Source: Mermis nigrescens
Lineage: Eukaryota; Nematoda; Enoplea; Mermithida; Mermithidae
Direction of reading: 5' to 3'
DNA length: 64,000 nucleotides
Assembly: GCA_036768485.1 (NCBI GenBank)
Contig: JAVLUZ010000150.1
Span: 2,153,910 to 2,217,909, forward strand
This document shows, in pieces, positions 33,671 to 47,465 of this stretch. Position 1 is the stretch's first letter, and every line of letters begins with the position of its first letter. The translations under genes were made by a program, and so were the position numbers. The notes beneath the pieces are model-generated. The model worked only from the letters and a program-made list of their open reading frames with translations, searched no databases and was not told the DNA's origin.

Positions 33671-34649
33671 TACATACGTGTATGACTGTCACTTATAAAA
33701 TGACCGATGGATTTTCGTCTGATTCTGGACACGATTGCTAATATAAATTCAACTTTTGTTCAGGCACGCATATCCTCTAAAGCAAAAATCTCCTGCCTTG
33801 CCCTTTAAACGCTATTTCTCCACGTACGCTACATGCATGAGTATCGGTAATATACACGCTGTATAGGTGTATGTTATGTTTTAAATGTTTTGTTTTATGT
33901 TTTATGTTGTTTTGTTTGTTTTTTTTGTTTAATGTTTGTTTTTATATATAGTGGTACAGTAGCATGTTTTATGTTTGTATGTTTTATGTTCTACATGTAT
34001 GTTTTACCTACATACTAATACCTATTACACTGAACGGAATGTAAATCTTGAGATCAAGTATAGATTAGTCAGCATTCTCTTAAAAATGCAAGTAAAGATC
34101 GTAAACTGCTGTTTGCATTAGAAAGGCGAAAAATCTATCCTTTTTGAACGTATGTATCGAATTATTGTATGAGGGCCGCCAAAAAAATGAATTCTTTACG
34201 GTATGCACTACAACTTTTTTAGCGGCCCTGTGCGGCCGCACAGTTCGCCCCCTCCCCTTAGCACGGCTATGGCAGTTTGAGTGCACAAAATAAGCTATTT
34301 TACAACAATCGCTACGACAAGAACGATAGATATGAGGTTAATCTTGATAAAAACATTCTTGTCCCTGCATGAAGACCTTAGAGTAATAATTATAGTCATT
34401 CTATTGTCCGGAAGATATACGCAAATTCATAAAATTTGTTTTTTAGTCATAAAACCATCTGCCAGAAAGATGATCTACCTCTGTTGCCACTTAACTTTGC
34501 AGTATTTTATTACACTTCAATACAGCGCCATTTATTCTTTAGCATTTTTATTTCGCTATCATCCGCATAATTTGCTTTATGGCATTCTAGTTGCTGGAAA
34601 ATGACAAAATAGAATAAAAATATTTGTTATACAATCAATGCAAAAATTA
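33671..34649. other. Intronic filler with simple repeats
   Basis: A tgttttatgttt-type run lies at about 33870-34010. 34195-34270 pairs inversely with 29293-29335. A 107-codon open frame at 34281-34604 shows no recognisable motif and is probably chance. Confidence 0.35.
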
Positions 34650-35132
34650 GCAAAGAAAAATGCTCAAATGGAAAAAAGACAAATATACATGGAAAAGCTG
34701 ATTATCAAAGACATAAAGGGACGTAAATAGTAAAAGTTACCTATGCGTTCAAAAAATCATAAGAATCAGCTAAAAATCAGACTTTCTCTCTAAGCAACGC
34801 AAAAGTTAAAGTATATCCTGCGGCCAACAGAAGGTAGTTGTCATTAAAATGCGATACTAATATCCAACTAATATGGCTATTTGGTACATGTCAAATTTTC
34901 ATGCTAAGCTCTTCACCGAAGAATTGAGAAATGTTTTGAAAGGACACCTTCCATTCATTGAGGCCACAAATATACCTAAATTTTTGTCTTGCTCAGAGAA
35001 AGTCGGATTTTTAGCAGATTCTTATGACATTTTGTGCGCATAGGTGACTTTTCCTAGTCCCTCCTTTTATGTCTTAATCCGCTATCCCGAGCGTATACAT
35101 ATTCTTTGTTTCACTGGAGTATGTTTCTTTGC
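34650..35132. mobile_element. Family D terminal-inverted-repeat MITE (TA duplication)
   Basis: The ends gcaaagaaa / tttctttgc are inverted and bordered by TA on each side, as for Tc1/mariner-type elements. Inside, 34708-34790 and 34990-35075 form a second, longer stem (aagacataaa, aaaagttacctatgcg, ctaaaaatc). It is a shorter relative of 7054-8089. Confidence 0.72.
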
Positions 35133-36250
35133 TACAGTCTGTTTCAAAATTCTTTGGACTTTTTTTATCGTAAGCTGATTAAAAGCAGTAAAAATTCAGC
35201 CAATCAGCGGAAGGCATTTCATTCGGTTGGCTATTGATTGTCCACTGCACGTTATATGGCTCTTAAACCTTGCGATTTGACATTCTGGCTCAGTTTTACG
35301 CTTAGGAGCTGTGAGATCGTAACTGGCCGCCTTGCGCATCTTTAATCCGAATTGCTTTTGTAATAGATTTCTTCTAAATTGTGAATCGTGCAAAAAGTTC
35401 AATGGAATCAAGTGCAAACTTTAAACTTTTTCCTTGCTTCCATAACTTAGTATTCGGTCAGGAATCTATTATGTATAACCATAAACACAAGTAATTAGTT
35501 TTTAATGAGAAAATGACTTTAACCTTTCTGAGTAATTGAAATAAACAGCAAATTTTAACTTGTTTTTAAACAAATTGACCATAACTAATGAATTAATATA
35601 ACTATACAAATAAGTCATCTGAAAATGAATTTTTAAGTATAGAAAATACTACTAGTGCCGACAAATACTGCTGGTGATTAATCTGCTAATAAGTCTAGAA
35701 AAATAATTGAGTCATATGTAAGATTTATTTTATTACAAATAAAAAGTGAACATAATACAAAGTGAATAATAAAACAGTGTAACGTAATTATCTGTAAAAT
35801 GTTTAGGCTATCTTCGTCTCATTGGATACCTCAAAGCACCGCCTGCTAATAGGTAAAGCGAAATACCCTTAACCCTACTTACCGAGCTCTAGATCCGTGA
35901 TCTAGTTGCCTGTTTTTGCAATTTACTGTAAGGCCATAATTTCTGCTTCTCAGTACCTTCTTTTTTTACTGCAACACATGTTTTATTGAGCAAAAGAAAA
36001 CGTATCGACCTATATTTTATTAGAAAAGCTTGATTTCATGATTTTATAACATGTGTTACGCGTGTTGCAGATCGTATTTCCTACATTATTTTTGAATGTT
36101 CAAATACGTTTTTTTCAATTGGCTTTCAGTTTTGTGCAAACTTAATGACATTTTTGAAGTTCTCGTGCTCTTGGCTACCAGAAATATGTATTTTTATTCA
36201 TTTTTGTTATCTCCCCAATGACTAGATTTTCGATCTAGACCTCGGTAAGT
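35133..36250. other. No recognised feature
   Basis: A 73-codon frame on the - strand at 35196-35417 has a balanced composition but no motif I can name. The rest is AT-rich filler. Confidence 0.3.
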
Positions 36251-36480
36251 CTAGGGCGCGTGACCCCTCGGTAACAGGAGGGTTGATGACCTTCCTGTGG
36301 GAATACTTCAACGTTGTCTTACAGTTTCACCTGATCATTTGTCAGAATTTCAGGGTGCTCTCCTTGTTTGCCCCATTTACTCCAAACTAGCTTATCCGGA
36401 GTACCCTAACCTTCTGAAGGACCCTCATTCTACAATGCCCAAATGTCATTATACAGTCTGGACCTGACCATTTGTCAGAA
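36251..36480 (+). repeat. Family E units (acctgatcatttgtcagaat)
   Basis: Two units of about 130 bp with ttacagt-t-acctgatcatttgtcagaatt. Related units lie at 37690-37887 and 41080-41430. Confidence 0.6.
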
Positions 36481-37060
36481 TTTCATTGTATACCACTTTT
36501 TTTGTACGAGACAAAGATTTTGAGGTTCGTACAAAGATTTTCTGAGCCATCTTTGTACAATAATAGTAATTTTAACGCTTTTTGAGTGTTTTTTTAGCTA
36601 AATTTCAAAACATCATCGGCGCTTCGCGCCGAATATTATGATTACAATCAATTTAGCTCTAAGCGCGGGCACTGAACACTATAAAATATATCTCTAAGCA
36701 TCTTTGTACAGATTTACGCATCTTTTACATCTATCTACCTGTTTTATAGGAACTTTATGCAGAAGAAAAAACTATCCAGAAACTTTACACTGTTTTCTGC
36801 CGTTTGAAGCTTAAATTGACTTTTTCATCTTTGCGTTGCATTTAAATTCATGAGCAAATTAGCGTCTATTATGAGGTTCAGTCAGCATATTGAAATCGCT
36901 GTAATATTCCTGACTGTGTAACAAAAGTTATTTTAGCTTTCTAAGTTGAATTTTATGTGTAAATTCAAACCAAGGCTCATGAAAATTTCGGTGTTTCGCG
37001 CCGAACTATTATTACCTGCTAAATTTAGGACAAAGTAACACTTTTTGTGAAGCATGCGGG
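36481..37060 (-). repeat. Family C relative, inverted
   Basis: It contains caaagatttt and tctttgtacaa blocks, and its 36850-37040 part is the reverse complement of 31795-31930 (tttagctttctaagt, atgtgtaaattcaaa, gcgccgaa). Two copies of the cgcttcgcgcc motif. Confidence 0.6.
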
Positions 37061-37689
37061 TCACGGATAACAATCTAGTAGCATGTAAGAATGTCTATAT
37101 TTAACCCTCGCATTCCCGTGTGTTTTTTGAAGTCAATGGTTCCCGTGCTAGGACGCCGTCTTAGCCAGGTTAAATGTAATTAGTGTCACTCAAGATAACA
37201 AATATTAGTACCATTTTGTTCGCTTCTTTAGGCTCTTTCCGAATATGTTCGACATTTTTTGCAAAAGTAACTTTGTAAGAAGTTATAACTAAAAAACTGC
37301 TACTGTACTTAAGCAAAGGCATGAGGTAGACTTGCATAAAATAAATACAAATAGTATAATTTAGTTGACTAAAATATCATTCTAGGTCTGTATGTAGCTG
37401 ATTAAAAAGTAGAAGCCCACCAATCTTGTACTAATCATTGACCGAAACTTTTTTTTGTAGTTTTAAGTTTTTCCAAGATAATCATGAAAATATGCTAAAT
37501 TTTTGGGATGTATAATTTTATTTACTAGCTTAAACATTTCAAATGATGTAACTAGGGCTAAAATGAGGCTAGACAAAGTTTTGTAGTCATACAAGACATA
37601 CAACAAAAAAATCACAAAAAAAGTGATCGGCTATGACGCCGTCCTAGTTCACGGGAATGCGAGGATTAATAGTATATCTATATATTATA
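37061..37689. other. No recognised feature
   Basis: It contains short matching blocks around 37090-37160 and 37620-37670 that pair inversely (cctcgcattcccgtg / cacgggaatgcgagg, ctaggacgcc / ggcgtcctag), so the 0.58-kb stretch itself is probably a terminal-inverted-repeat insertion. Confidence 0.5.
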
Positions 37690-37887
37690 TGTACACTAAA
37701 TTTGTCGCTCGTACCTAGACTCTTCCGGAGATCTTTATACTCGTACATGTACAAAGAGGCAAGCACAAAAAAACAGTGGGGTACACCCCCAGCCCATAGG
37801 GTACCACAAAGAATCCTTACTGAGTAAGTACCCCTACAGGATCCTAATCCAACAGTTCTCCGACATTGTTGTTTTAAAGTCTGACTT
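37690..37887 (+). repeat. Family E unit interrupted by fold-back element
   Basis: It ends gttttaaagtctgactt. The unit appears to resume with tgatcatt at 40724, matching the tctgacctgatcatt of an uninterrupted copy near 41200. Confidence 0.6.
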
Positions 37888-38289
37888 GGGCCCGGTTTCA
37901 CCACAAGTAGGAGTCATACGACTTCCGTTTTACAGGAAAATCGGGTTTCATCGTCTTTTTACAAGTCACGAATTACGACTACAAGTTACGAATAACGGGC
38001 AACGGGTAAAGAGTTCGTTTTACGAGGGTTTCATCAGGGGTTTCGTGGAACTCGGAAAAACTCATGTTTTACGAGTATTCTCCAGCCCTTTCTACGAGTA
38101 TTCGTAACAAAATGCTATATCTTTCCTGTTCCGTGTGACATTCTTCGTTCGTCATTCTTTCCGTTTAAAATAGCATTATTATATAATTAATTGTGGAATT
38201 TATGCCGCTCGATAGGAAAATGTAGAAAGTGTTAAGAAATGTTTAAGATTTAGTCAACAAGAATTAATAAGCTTCTCAGAAAATATATA

Positions 38290-38455
38290 ACTTCTAATAA
38301 AAATGAATAATGATATCAGTAATAATAGTACTAACAATAATAACAATAATATTAATAAGAATAATAAAAACAATAATATTAATAATAAAAGTAATAATAA
38401 TAATAATAATAATAGTATTAATAGTAATAATAGGTAATAATAATAATAATAATAG

Positions 38456-38498
<43 letters not shown>

Positions 38499-38640
38499 TA
38501 ATAATAATAATAATAATACATAATAAAATAATAATAATAATATAATAATTAATATTATAATAACTTATTATTATAATAATAATAATGATAATAATACTAA
38601 TATTAAAAACAATAATTATTAATATTATTATAAAAATAAA
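38290..38640. repeat. (AAT)n microsatellite in the left arm
   Basis: Mostly aataat with interruptions; inverted partner at 40090-40370. Confidence 0.95.
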
Positions 38641-38705
38641 AGTTTATACACGAAATTAATTAAATCATATTCAGCGACGTTCAGAGGCTAAAAGTATATT
38701 ACAGC

Positions 38706-38953
38706 CATAAGTGAGTAGCACCAAAATTCTGGGGGAAGGGTGTGCAAGATTTTTCTATTGTCAAAGTAGGGATGGCGGAAAAACACCATTTTTTAACATT
38801 TCTCGTTGAGCACTATCCATTGGCATCAAAAAATTGCGGAGAAAACAGGAAAAATTTTCAAAAATTGAATTCTGGGCTGGTCATTTTGATTTCTGGGGGA
38901 TGAATCCGACCTTTTGGGTGATGCATATTCACCGATCCCTACGCCCATGTTTG
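38706..38953 (+). mobile_element. hAT-like MITE, copy 3
   Basis: Starts cataagtgagtagc, ends cgcccatgtttg. The flanks attacagc / accacaac agree at 5 of 8, consistent with an old duplication. Internal body as in the other copies. Confidence 0.7.
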
Positions 38954-40089
38954 ACCACAACGTATTATTTAATTTTCAGATTCAACAAATCATTCTCAAT
39001 TGTCATTAATACACGCATAAAAGATGTAGTTGGGCTATCTGCTAAATGGAGAGCTTTGCAATTCTAATTTTCAAAAAGCAAATCAAAAATGTCCGATTTC
39101 GCAACTTATGAAAATATGTCTAATCAATTGTAATTTTATTTTATGAAAAGCTACGAACATTTCTAACAAAGGCCAAAGGAACAAAGTTTTGAATTTTTAC
39201 TCAGGAATACAGCTTAAAAATCAAATTTTGTGGGATTTCTCTAGAAAACTTTCTTGAAAAATATATTTTTTTAAATGCCAATATTCTTACCCTTTACATG
39301 TGCTGCCCCTTAGTGTACTAGGTAGGTGTGTGCACAAAGATGAAACGAATTGAGGAATTCCGTTTCATTTTCGCAGCCCGTGACTTGTAAATCTTAGTGT
39401 TTGGTGAAACGGAAATTGTTAGCACTCGTAGCCCGTACTCGTGGTGAAACCAGACACACGGCCCAGTTTCACCACAAAGTTGCGAATTATGAGTGACGCG
39501 TTACGGTCTTACTAGTGCAGGCTACGACTGCTACGAATTTCTGTTTTACCAGAAACTGAGATTTACGAGTCACAGGCTACGAGTTACGTGTTATACGAGT
39601 ACTTTTAACGAATATTCTTTCATGAATTTCGACTGCGCGGTTTCACCACATTGTCCCGATCGAATGTTAAGAGTAAAAAGATTCGTAAATGTTGTAATAA
39701 TCTCACGGACTATAAAGAGGTCCGTAGAACTCGTGAAGAAGTCGCAGACTAGTGCTATTAATCGATTTGTTTTTCTCAATTCGTTTGGTTTTCTTGTGCA
39801 CACACCTACATAGTACGATTTAGTCTCTGTTAGTAATGTTCGTAGCTTTCTTATGAATCAATTAGACGTATTTTCATAAGCTGCAGATATCGATATTTTT
39901 TTTGATTTGCTTTCTTGAAATTAGAATTTCATCGCCCTCTCTTTGGGAAAGAGCCCAACTGCCTCTTTTATTTACCTATTAGTGACAATTATCAATGATT
40001 TATTTGATCTAAAAATTGAAATAATACGCTGTGATGTACTTTTAGCTTCGTAACGCCTCTGAATCTGATTCAAATAATTTCGTTTATAA

Positions 40090-40370
<281 letters not shown>

Positions 40371-40764
40371 TATTTAAAGTTATCAATTTTCTGAGCAACT
40401 TGTAAGTTCTTGTTGAGTAAATCCCGAACATTTCTCAGTACTTTTACGTCTTTCTACCTAGCGGCATAAATTCCAAAATTAATTATACAATTATGCTATT
40501 TAAAACGGAAACAATGACGAACGAAAAATGTCATATGCAGCAGAAAAGATATACATTTTGCTACGAGTACTCGTAAAAAATGTGTTTTTACGAGTCCTAC
40601 CCGTTGCTCCTAACTCGTAACTCGTAGTCCTAATGTGCAACTCGTAATAAGATGCCTGATCTTTCCGTACAACGGAACTCGCAGGACTCCCAGGACTCGT
40701 AAACTTGTAGTAAAACCGGGCCCTGATCATTAGTTGAAATCTTATTCTTCCACTGCCTCCCCTC

Positions 40765-41024
40765 CATACCTAAGCGGGGGGTTTGGGGAGGTATGCATCC
40801 CCCAGAAACCAAAATACCCCTCCCCCGAAACCAAAATACGATTCTTAATTCAATTTTTGAATTTTTTTTTGTTTTTTTCGCAATTTTTTGATGCCAATGG
40901 ATATTGCTCGATAAGAAACGTTGAAAAATGGCGATTTTTGCCATGCCACAATTTGTAAGGCCGTTTTTTGACCTTTGAAAAAATCTTGCATTCCCTCCCA
41001 CAAGTTTATTGCCGCCCACCTATG
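40765..41024 (-). mobile_element. hAT-like MITE, copy 4
   Basis: Bounded by a perfect 8-bp duplication ctcccctc (40757-40764 and 41025-41032). On the - strand it starts cataggtgggcgg and ends cgcttaggtatg; 260 bp. Confidence 0.93.
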
Positions 41025-41079
41025 CTCCCCTCCAAGTACTCAAAAGTCACTTGTCTTCCACTATTTCTTGAAATTTGTT

Positions 41080-41430
41080 AGAAGTTAAAAACCTGCCCCA
41101 CTGTGTACCACAAAGAAATGGAACACCACTGAGTAAAGCAACGTCCCGCAAAGGAATCCTAATTCAACAATGCTCAGACGTTGTTGTTCTACGGTCTGAC
41201 CTGATCATTTGTCAAAATTTCATAGTATTTTGGGCAACCCTAATTAGACCCCCACCAAGCACTCTAAAGTACCCCCACACAAGTGACCATCCATCAAATA
41301 ACCATTAACATTGTTATACAGTCTAACCTGGCTATTTGTCAAAATTTAAGGGTACGCCCATTAGGTAACCCAAAATATCCCCTACGTCTGACAGGGGTTG
41401 ACCTCATCACAGCAGAGCAGCAGATGTTCC
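41080..41430 (+). repeat. Family E units
   Basis: Two units: taccacaaagaaatgg...cggtctgacctgatcattt and acagtctaacctggctattt. The first aligns with 37750-37887. Confidence 0.6.
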
Positions 41431-41799
41431 AAATAACATTTTACGAAAAATTGATTTCCTACATTACGATGGGAGCAAAGTTATCCTATAGTGTAAACTA
41501 CTTTACACCTACATATTACTTTGGGAGCAAAGTTATCTTATAGTGTAAACTGCTTTAAACCTACATTGACTGCAAGCTAATTCATCCAGTAGAATGTGTG
41601 ACCCTAAGCGTGGCATAGTCTCACTTCCTCGGATGTCCCACCTCTTTAAGATATCTTCTCTTCGAGTGTCTCACCTCTTCGTATGTCTCATGTGTTCGCA
41701 ATACATTCGAGCGTCTTACCTCTTCGAACGTCCCACAGTTTTCATGATTTCTTAGATTTCTAAATGTTATACAATTCAGGAGCCGCTCGAGGGGTTTAT

Positions 41800-42035
41800 G
41801 GGGTTTTCACCTTCCCTCCCCCTGCAAAAATTTTTTCACCCTCCGCCCACAGAATTGGCGACTTTTCGAAAGTTCGTGATTTTTTTCTAAAAATTCGTAG
41901 AGAAGTTGCTTTTTCAAGCGTTTTTAGCTATCTATTTGCTCAAAGTGCCGAATGTTTGTCTCTTCGCGCCATTATACTCATATTTTGACTATATTTTGTT
42001 CAATTTGTTCGACTTTTCTGCATAACCTGACATTA
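41800..42035 (+). repeat. Family B, copy 2 (truncated)
   Basis: agaattggcgacttttcg, ctatttgctcaaa, cttcgcgcc, ttgttcaatttgttcgac match 29530-29720. Confidence 0.7.
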
Positions 42036-42655
42036 ACGATTAAAATATCTAGATGAGAACTAGCTCGGACTTAAGTTCGAATTTTGAAACCTGGCCCTGA
42101 TGAAACTTCCAAAAGCGTTGCTGATTTTATTATTTAAGCGGACAAGAATTATAAATGAATGTGCAATTTGACACGAATAACTTATGTAATTATATTTATA
42201 AGTGTAGGATTTCTGCGAATGAGAGAGCGACCAGAGTAGACTAAATTGAATGCGAGCAGTCAGTACTTTTACAAGACTAGAACGAGTAGGCAAGAAGCGC
42301 AAAATCACGAGTTTCGGTCAGGTTACAGAGGGGTAAAGATTTGAGCGATCTTGCGCGGTCCTTCAAAGTAATGTGTTTAATGTTCTCTAACTTACAAATA
42401 GTTATAAAATGCAAGCTCCAAGTGAGAGTCATCGCATGACTATTTGCGTCATTCAAAATCGGAGATTCACGATAAACTTGAAAAAGCTGAATCAGAATCA
42501 TACTTTTAGCGAAATCACTATAAAAACTTATCTTACAATTCGCTAAGATTTGTGTGCATATAAAAAGTAATAATGTTATACGTGTGTGATATGTTGCAAG
42601 ACTTAAATAACGCCTCACTATAACTCTTGAGCTGTAGCTCATTGCTCGTAACCAG
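42036..42655. other. Remnants of the GGGCCC-ended family and filler
   Basis: 42085-42110 (gaaacctggccctgat) resembles the end of the 37888-40723 element. No gene is seen in the rest. Confidence 0.35.
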
Positions 42656-42659
42656 CATT

Positions 42660-43300
42660 TTTTTGTACAAGGTCCGTTTTTACATGTACAAAGATGGTCC
42701 TTAAAAGTCTTTGTACATTTTGTACATGCAAATTTTTGTGTACTCTAATATAGTACAGTACCGATTTTAGTGTGGTAAAACAGGGTTTCCGATCTTTGGT
42801 GGTGTATTTTACCTTATTTCTGGGTTTCTGACACCAAAAATTACTAAAATTCGTCTCAAAACGACGCGAAGCGCCGAATAATTTGACATTTTTCCATTCT
42901 AAATACAAATTCTGCCATTTTGAAGATATATAGGACAAATAATACTCATTTACAGCCGCGAGTTTAGTGTGGTAAAAACAGAGTTGTTCGACTTTTGGTA
43001 GTGTAGTTTAGCTAATTTCTAGGTCTCTAAGCGCAAAAATCAGTAAGAATCGCCCTAAAACGGCGCGAAGCGCCGAAAAACTTGACATTTTTTCTTTTGG
43101 AATGCAATTTCTGGCGTTATAAAGATATTTAGAATACACAATTACTCATTTCGGCGCGAAGCGCCAAAAAATTTTCCGAATTCCACACCATTTTCGCAAT
43201 TTTTGTCTTACCAAAAATCTTTGTACATATGTAAAGACGGTCCCGAAATGTCTTTGTACATCGGGGAAAAATCTTTGCCGAATACGAAAAAACGGTGCTC
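42660..43300 (+). repeat. Family C, copy 2, with internal duplication
   Basis: It matches 31420-31800. A segment of about 200 bp (tttagtgtggtaaaa ... gcgaagcgccgaa ... ttgacatttttc) is present twice in tandem (about 42750-42950 and 42965-43145). Three copies of the gcgaagcgcc motif lie here. Confidence 0.75.
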
Positions 43301-45599
43301 GTAAGTCCTAGTCGTCATTCATAACTTGTAAAAATATGACGAAACTCTATTTTCTCGTAAAACAGAACTCGTAGGACTCTAACGACTCGTAAACTTGTGT
43401 TTCAGGCTTTCGATAACATGCAAAAATTTTCCAACTCAATATTTTTTGAAAATAAGAGAAATCTCGATAAATTCGTCCAATAAGTTGAGCCATTTCGCTG
43501 ATGACTGAAAATTTTATACATTTTATGCAACTTAGGCAAAAATTTTTTCAAAACGGAAATGTCGGAAACTAGGCAAAAAGCGTCTGAATGATCCTTAGTG
43601 TCACAACTTTTTTACATAAAAACAGGAAATATTTGCTTTAGCTGAAACATAATTAGCAGCGATTCTCCCTAAAATTTACAGGTCTCACATGCCATTTCAT
43701 TCGCGCATTCAAAATTGTACGTTACCGTATGCTCAACATTTAAATTTGTATGGTTTTGGAGAGTTTTTATTACTCTCATTAAATTCGCTTTGTTCATTGA
43801 ATATGGATATAAGCAGGTGAAACCATAATTATTTGCAGGGGCCTATCGCTACCAGCAATTTGTATAGTTTACACTTTACGATATTATTTAAATTGTAGCT
43901 CAATTATGAGAAATTTTGACAAATTCGTGCCCCTGCAAGTCATTTAAGTTTTGAACTTTCCATTTAGCTAAACTTAAGTCTGAAACTCTATCAAATTTTC
44001 ATCAAGCGAAATCTAGACAAACAAGTATGTGAATGAGATCTTTAAGTCTTATTCTACCCAGAAAATCAGTAAATACCTAAAATATGTATACACAAGACCA
44101 AACATAGCACAAGACCAAACACAGGATTTTCTAAAGAGGGCAGGATCCCAAATTCAGAAACCGTCCGAAAAATCCGTCCATTATGCATAAAGTAGCTATT
44201 TTTGACGGGTTTTAATAGTCAGCAGAATCATTTATTATTCGGGAATAGTTCTAAGTTTTCGAAAGTTTTCTAAAAAGAGCAGGACCAGTGCAAAAATAGG
44301 CACAATGCACTGAAAAAATACTTGTGAAGTCACTGTGAGAACTAAAAAAATTCTCGCCTTGCGCATGAAGTAGTTTTTTGACTTAAAAATGAGGTATTCT
44401 AGCGCCAAAATGTCTGTAAATGTCATTAGTGAACTCGGCGCAAATCGCCGGAAAAATTTAAAAAATTGTGAAAAAGTTGCCAAAACCATAAAAAATACCT
44501 AATTATTCTCCATTGCGCCCAACAATTAAATTAAAAAATCAAATTTAGAGAAAGTATTAAAAAATAGATCAAAATTGCAACGTCCGTATTTACTACTTTT
44601 CATGTGTAGAATTGTGATACTAAGGGTCATCAGAAGCTTCTTGCCTAGTTACCGGCAAGTAAGTTTTGATAAAAATTTTACTAAAGTCGCACATAAAAAT
44701 AACTTACACAAAAAGTACAAAAGTTTCTGTTATAAATAAAATGGCGCCACACGGAGTTCGAATTTTTGAAATTTCTGTTACTTTTATCGAAAATTGAGAT
44801 AGTCTAAATAGCTGTGTAAAGTGCATATTGCAGGGAATAAAAAATTTTTTCATGTTTCTAGTAGCAAAAACTTTCCTCTGCCAGGTAATTACGCTTTCAA
44901 GTGCTCAAATTCATTATTCTATGAATAAATTAAATTGTAGTGAAGTTGAGAAAAAATCGCGGAAATTATTAAAATTTCAACGTTAAGCATACTGTAGCGA
45001 GCAAATTTTAACGCGCGAGCGGAATACCGTAAAATATTAGGCAAAGGATTTTTGACTGATGAGCTGTGCGTGCATGGTCTGTAAATATTAGGAAAACCGG
45101 GGATAATAAATTTTAAGCTGGAAAACACTTAGGTACTAAGGGTCATCGTTATTGTCGTATCTTTAATCACGCTACGGTTGCATAAATTTGTTAAAATTTT
45201 TCACAATTTTTAACAAACATTCAAGTTTTCTTAATCATAATGTATAGCGAATAATAACCGCTAACAAAATATTTTTGCTTATATGTGTTAGCAGAAGGCT
45301 TCCTCTACTGAACGAATTTTGTTGAAACAAAAGATATTGATTATTCGACGAGAAAATTGTAAATAAGTCAAACTAAAAATATTGTAAAAATGCTTTCAAT
45401 TTTATTGTTTGGAGTACTGAACGATATCTTGTTTCAAGATATGATTAATTTTCAACTTGTCACAAAGTTGGTCGAGCTTCGTAGAAATTGGCTCTTAAAT
45501 TATTTCATTTACCCGCTCATGGGACAATTAGATGGTTATGTAAACAGACATGCACAGCTTAGGATTTCTGCGAAGGAAATAAAATTTTAAGGTACATTC
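43301..45599. other. Intronic filler, no gene seen
   Basis: 43305-43420 is another fragment of the tacgagt-rich fold-back arm (aggactctaacgactcgtaa). The rest is AT-rich with no frame I can support, including a 66-codon frame at 45390-45590 without a motif. Confidence 0.4.
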
Positions 45600-45965
45600 T
45601 TTTAACTGGGCCAAAATTGGTGGACACGCGTCATGAACATTGTTTTACGGCATTTCTGACGATGCTCTATTTTTCTAGAGCATGAAATCATGTTATGAAT
45701 ATCGAAAAAATTTAAAAAAAATGGAATAAATTGAACAAAATGTAGTCTAAACATGAGTATATGACGCGCAGCGCCGAAAATTTGAAACCTCTGAGCAGAT
45801 AGATAGCAAAAAACGCTTAAAAAGCAAGCACCTTTTCTACGAATTTTTACCAAAGTTTTAAAAATTTTAAAAAAATGGCGAATTCTAGTGTAGGCGGCGA
45901 GAGAATAGAGGGATGAAAATTTTTATGGGGGATGAATCATCAAAACCCCCACCCATTTCCTATAT
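45600..45965 (-). repeat. Family B, copy 3
   Basis: Inverted relative to copy 1: tttctgacga, gcgccgaaaat, gagcagatagatag, aatggcgaattct. It ends 80 bp before a G-alpha exon. Confidence 0.72.
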
Positions 45966-46043
45966 CATGTATGATTGTTCAGTGTGCATAAAATTAAATT
46001 AACGTCTGTCCGCATTGTAAAGAAACAAAATTCAAATTTTTAG

Positions 46044-46204
46044 AACGACGCTCGCATTGTTCTTGAACTAAAGAAGATCAGCGACGGATCTTCTGCCCTT
46101 CCGACCAATGTCGCTGCTGCCATGAAAAGACTGTTGGCAGAGGACGCTATTCAAAAGCTTGTTTCTAACGGAGAATCTTATCAGTTGCCTGATTCCGCAA
46201 TTTA
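46044..46204 (+). CDS. G-alpha exon: helical domain
   Basis: This exon has a tttttag acceptor and a gtacgt donor. Its 53 codons plus two bases read NDARIVLELKK ... AMKRLLAEDAIQKL ... SYQLPDSAI and then TA of a split Tyr codon. This is the helical-domain stretch of G-alpha: the family has IKRLW-D-GIQ..., then EYQLNDSA-YYL. The TA is completed by the C that opens the next exon, giving YFL. Base composition is visibly richer in G+C than the flanking intron. It lies 39 kb downstream of the previous exon. Confidence 0.95.
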
Positions 46205-47046
46205 GTACGTATTTTCATTTGTCTTTATTAATTGAAATTTATTTGTTTATTATGTGATAACGCACAAGGGCGTGGTAGGTGAATCTAGGGGTTGTATATA
46301 CCCGCGCAAAACCCACCGCTCCAGAACTCTAATTTTTAGTGTCACTTTAGGCAATTTTTGACGATTTCACCTTCCAGTATTTTCTTGCTGCCCATGTGTG
46401 GTGATAACTATTACCGCATATGGTAAACACATTTATTCGAACACCCTTAAAATATTCATTTTTTTGAACCGAACCTTCCATAATTTTTAATTTTCATAAA
46501 AACTGCATTAAATGTGTCGTTTTGAAAGTTTTAGGTATATTCTGAATCAAAAGTGTCTGAAAAATATATACTAATCTTTTTACGATATTTCGTTCAATTG
46601 ACTCAAATTTGGTCAACGTTTTTCATACATTTTTCATATTATATTTCAGGAAAAACGAGCATAGTCAGTTGGAAAATACTTTTCCATGCATAAAAAGGCA
46701 TCTTTATAAAAGGTTTAAATGCTCATTCCTTGAGAATTTTCGTGCTGTAAACGATTGATATAAAGTAGTATTTGGCAATGGTTTCTCCTGAAAGGATTGA
46801 AAATTAGGAGACGCACGGAAGCGCGTCTCAACCTCTTAGAAGACATAATATAACCGTATATTAATCTTGCTTGTTTTAAGAATCACTTTTTTCAGAAAAG
46901 CATATAACTTATTATCGATATTTTGACCCATTCTTGAAAAAATGAAATCACTTGGTATTTATTAAAATGTATAGTCTTTTTTAATGATTCTTGTGGCATC
47001 CCACGCGTACGTGTTGAGGACCTTAGCATCTCGAAAGGCTACTGAC

Positions 47047-47305
47047 CATACTTGGGCATGGCGATTGGGGGTATGCAACCCCCCAGAAAGAATAATACCC
47101 CCCAGAAACCAAAATAATCCCAAGAATCTAATTTTTGATTTTTTTTGTTTTTTTTTCGCAATTGTTTGATACCAATTAATAGCGCTCGATGAGAAACGTT
47201 TAAAAATGGTGTTATTTGCCATACCATCAGTTTTAAGGCTATTTTTTGACCTTTGAAAAATTTTGCAATTGCTTCCCCCTAGAATTTTGGTGCCGTCCAC
47301 CTATG
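47047..47305 (-). mobile_element. hAT-like MITE, copy 5
   Basis: On the - strand it starts cataggtgg and ends gcccaagtatg. Flanks ctactgac / ctacttac match at 7 of 8. It lies in a 1.6-kb G-alpha intron. Confidence 0.88.
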
Positions 47306-47334
47306 CTACTTACCCCGCAAAATAGCTGTGAGCT

Positions 47335-47465
47335 AGAATTGAATGAAATGAATAGAATTGAATTGCTAGAATTGACTAGAACTAACTAGAATTAACTAGA
47401 ATTGACTAGAATTAACTAGAATTGAATAACTAGAATAACTAGAATTGCTAGAACTGCTAGAATTG
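47335..47465. repeat. 10-bp minisatellite (gaattgacta)n
   Basis: About a dozen degenerate units agaattgact / agaattaact between the MITE and a family B fragment. Confidence 0.85.
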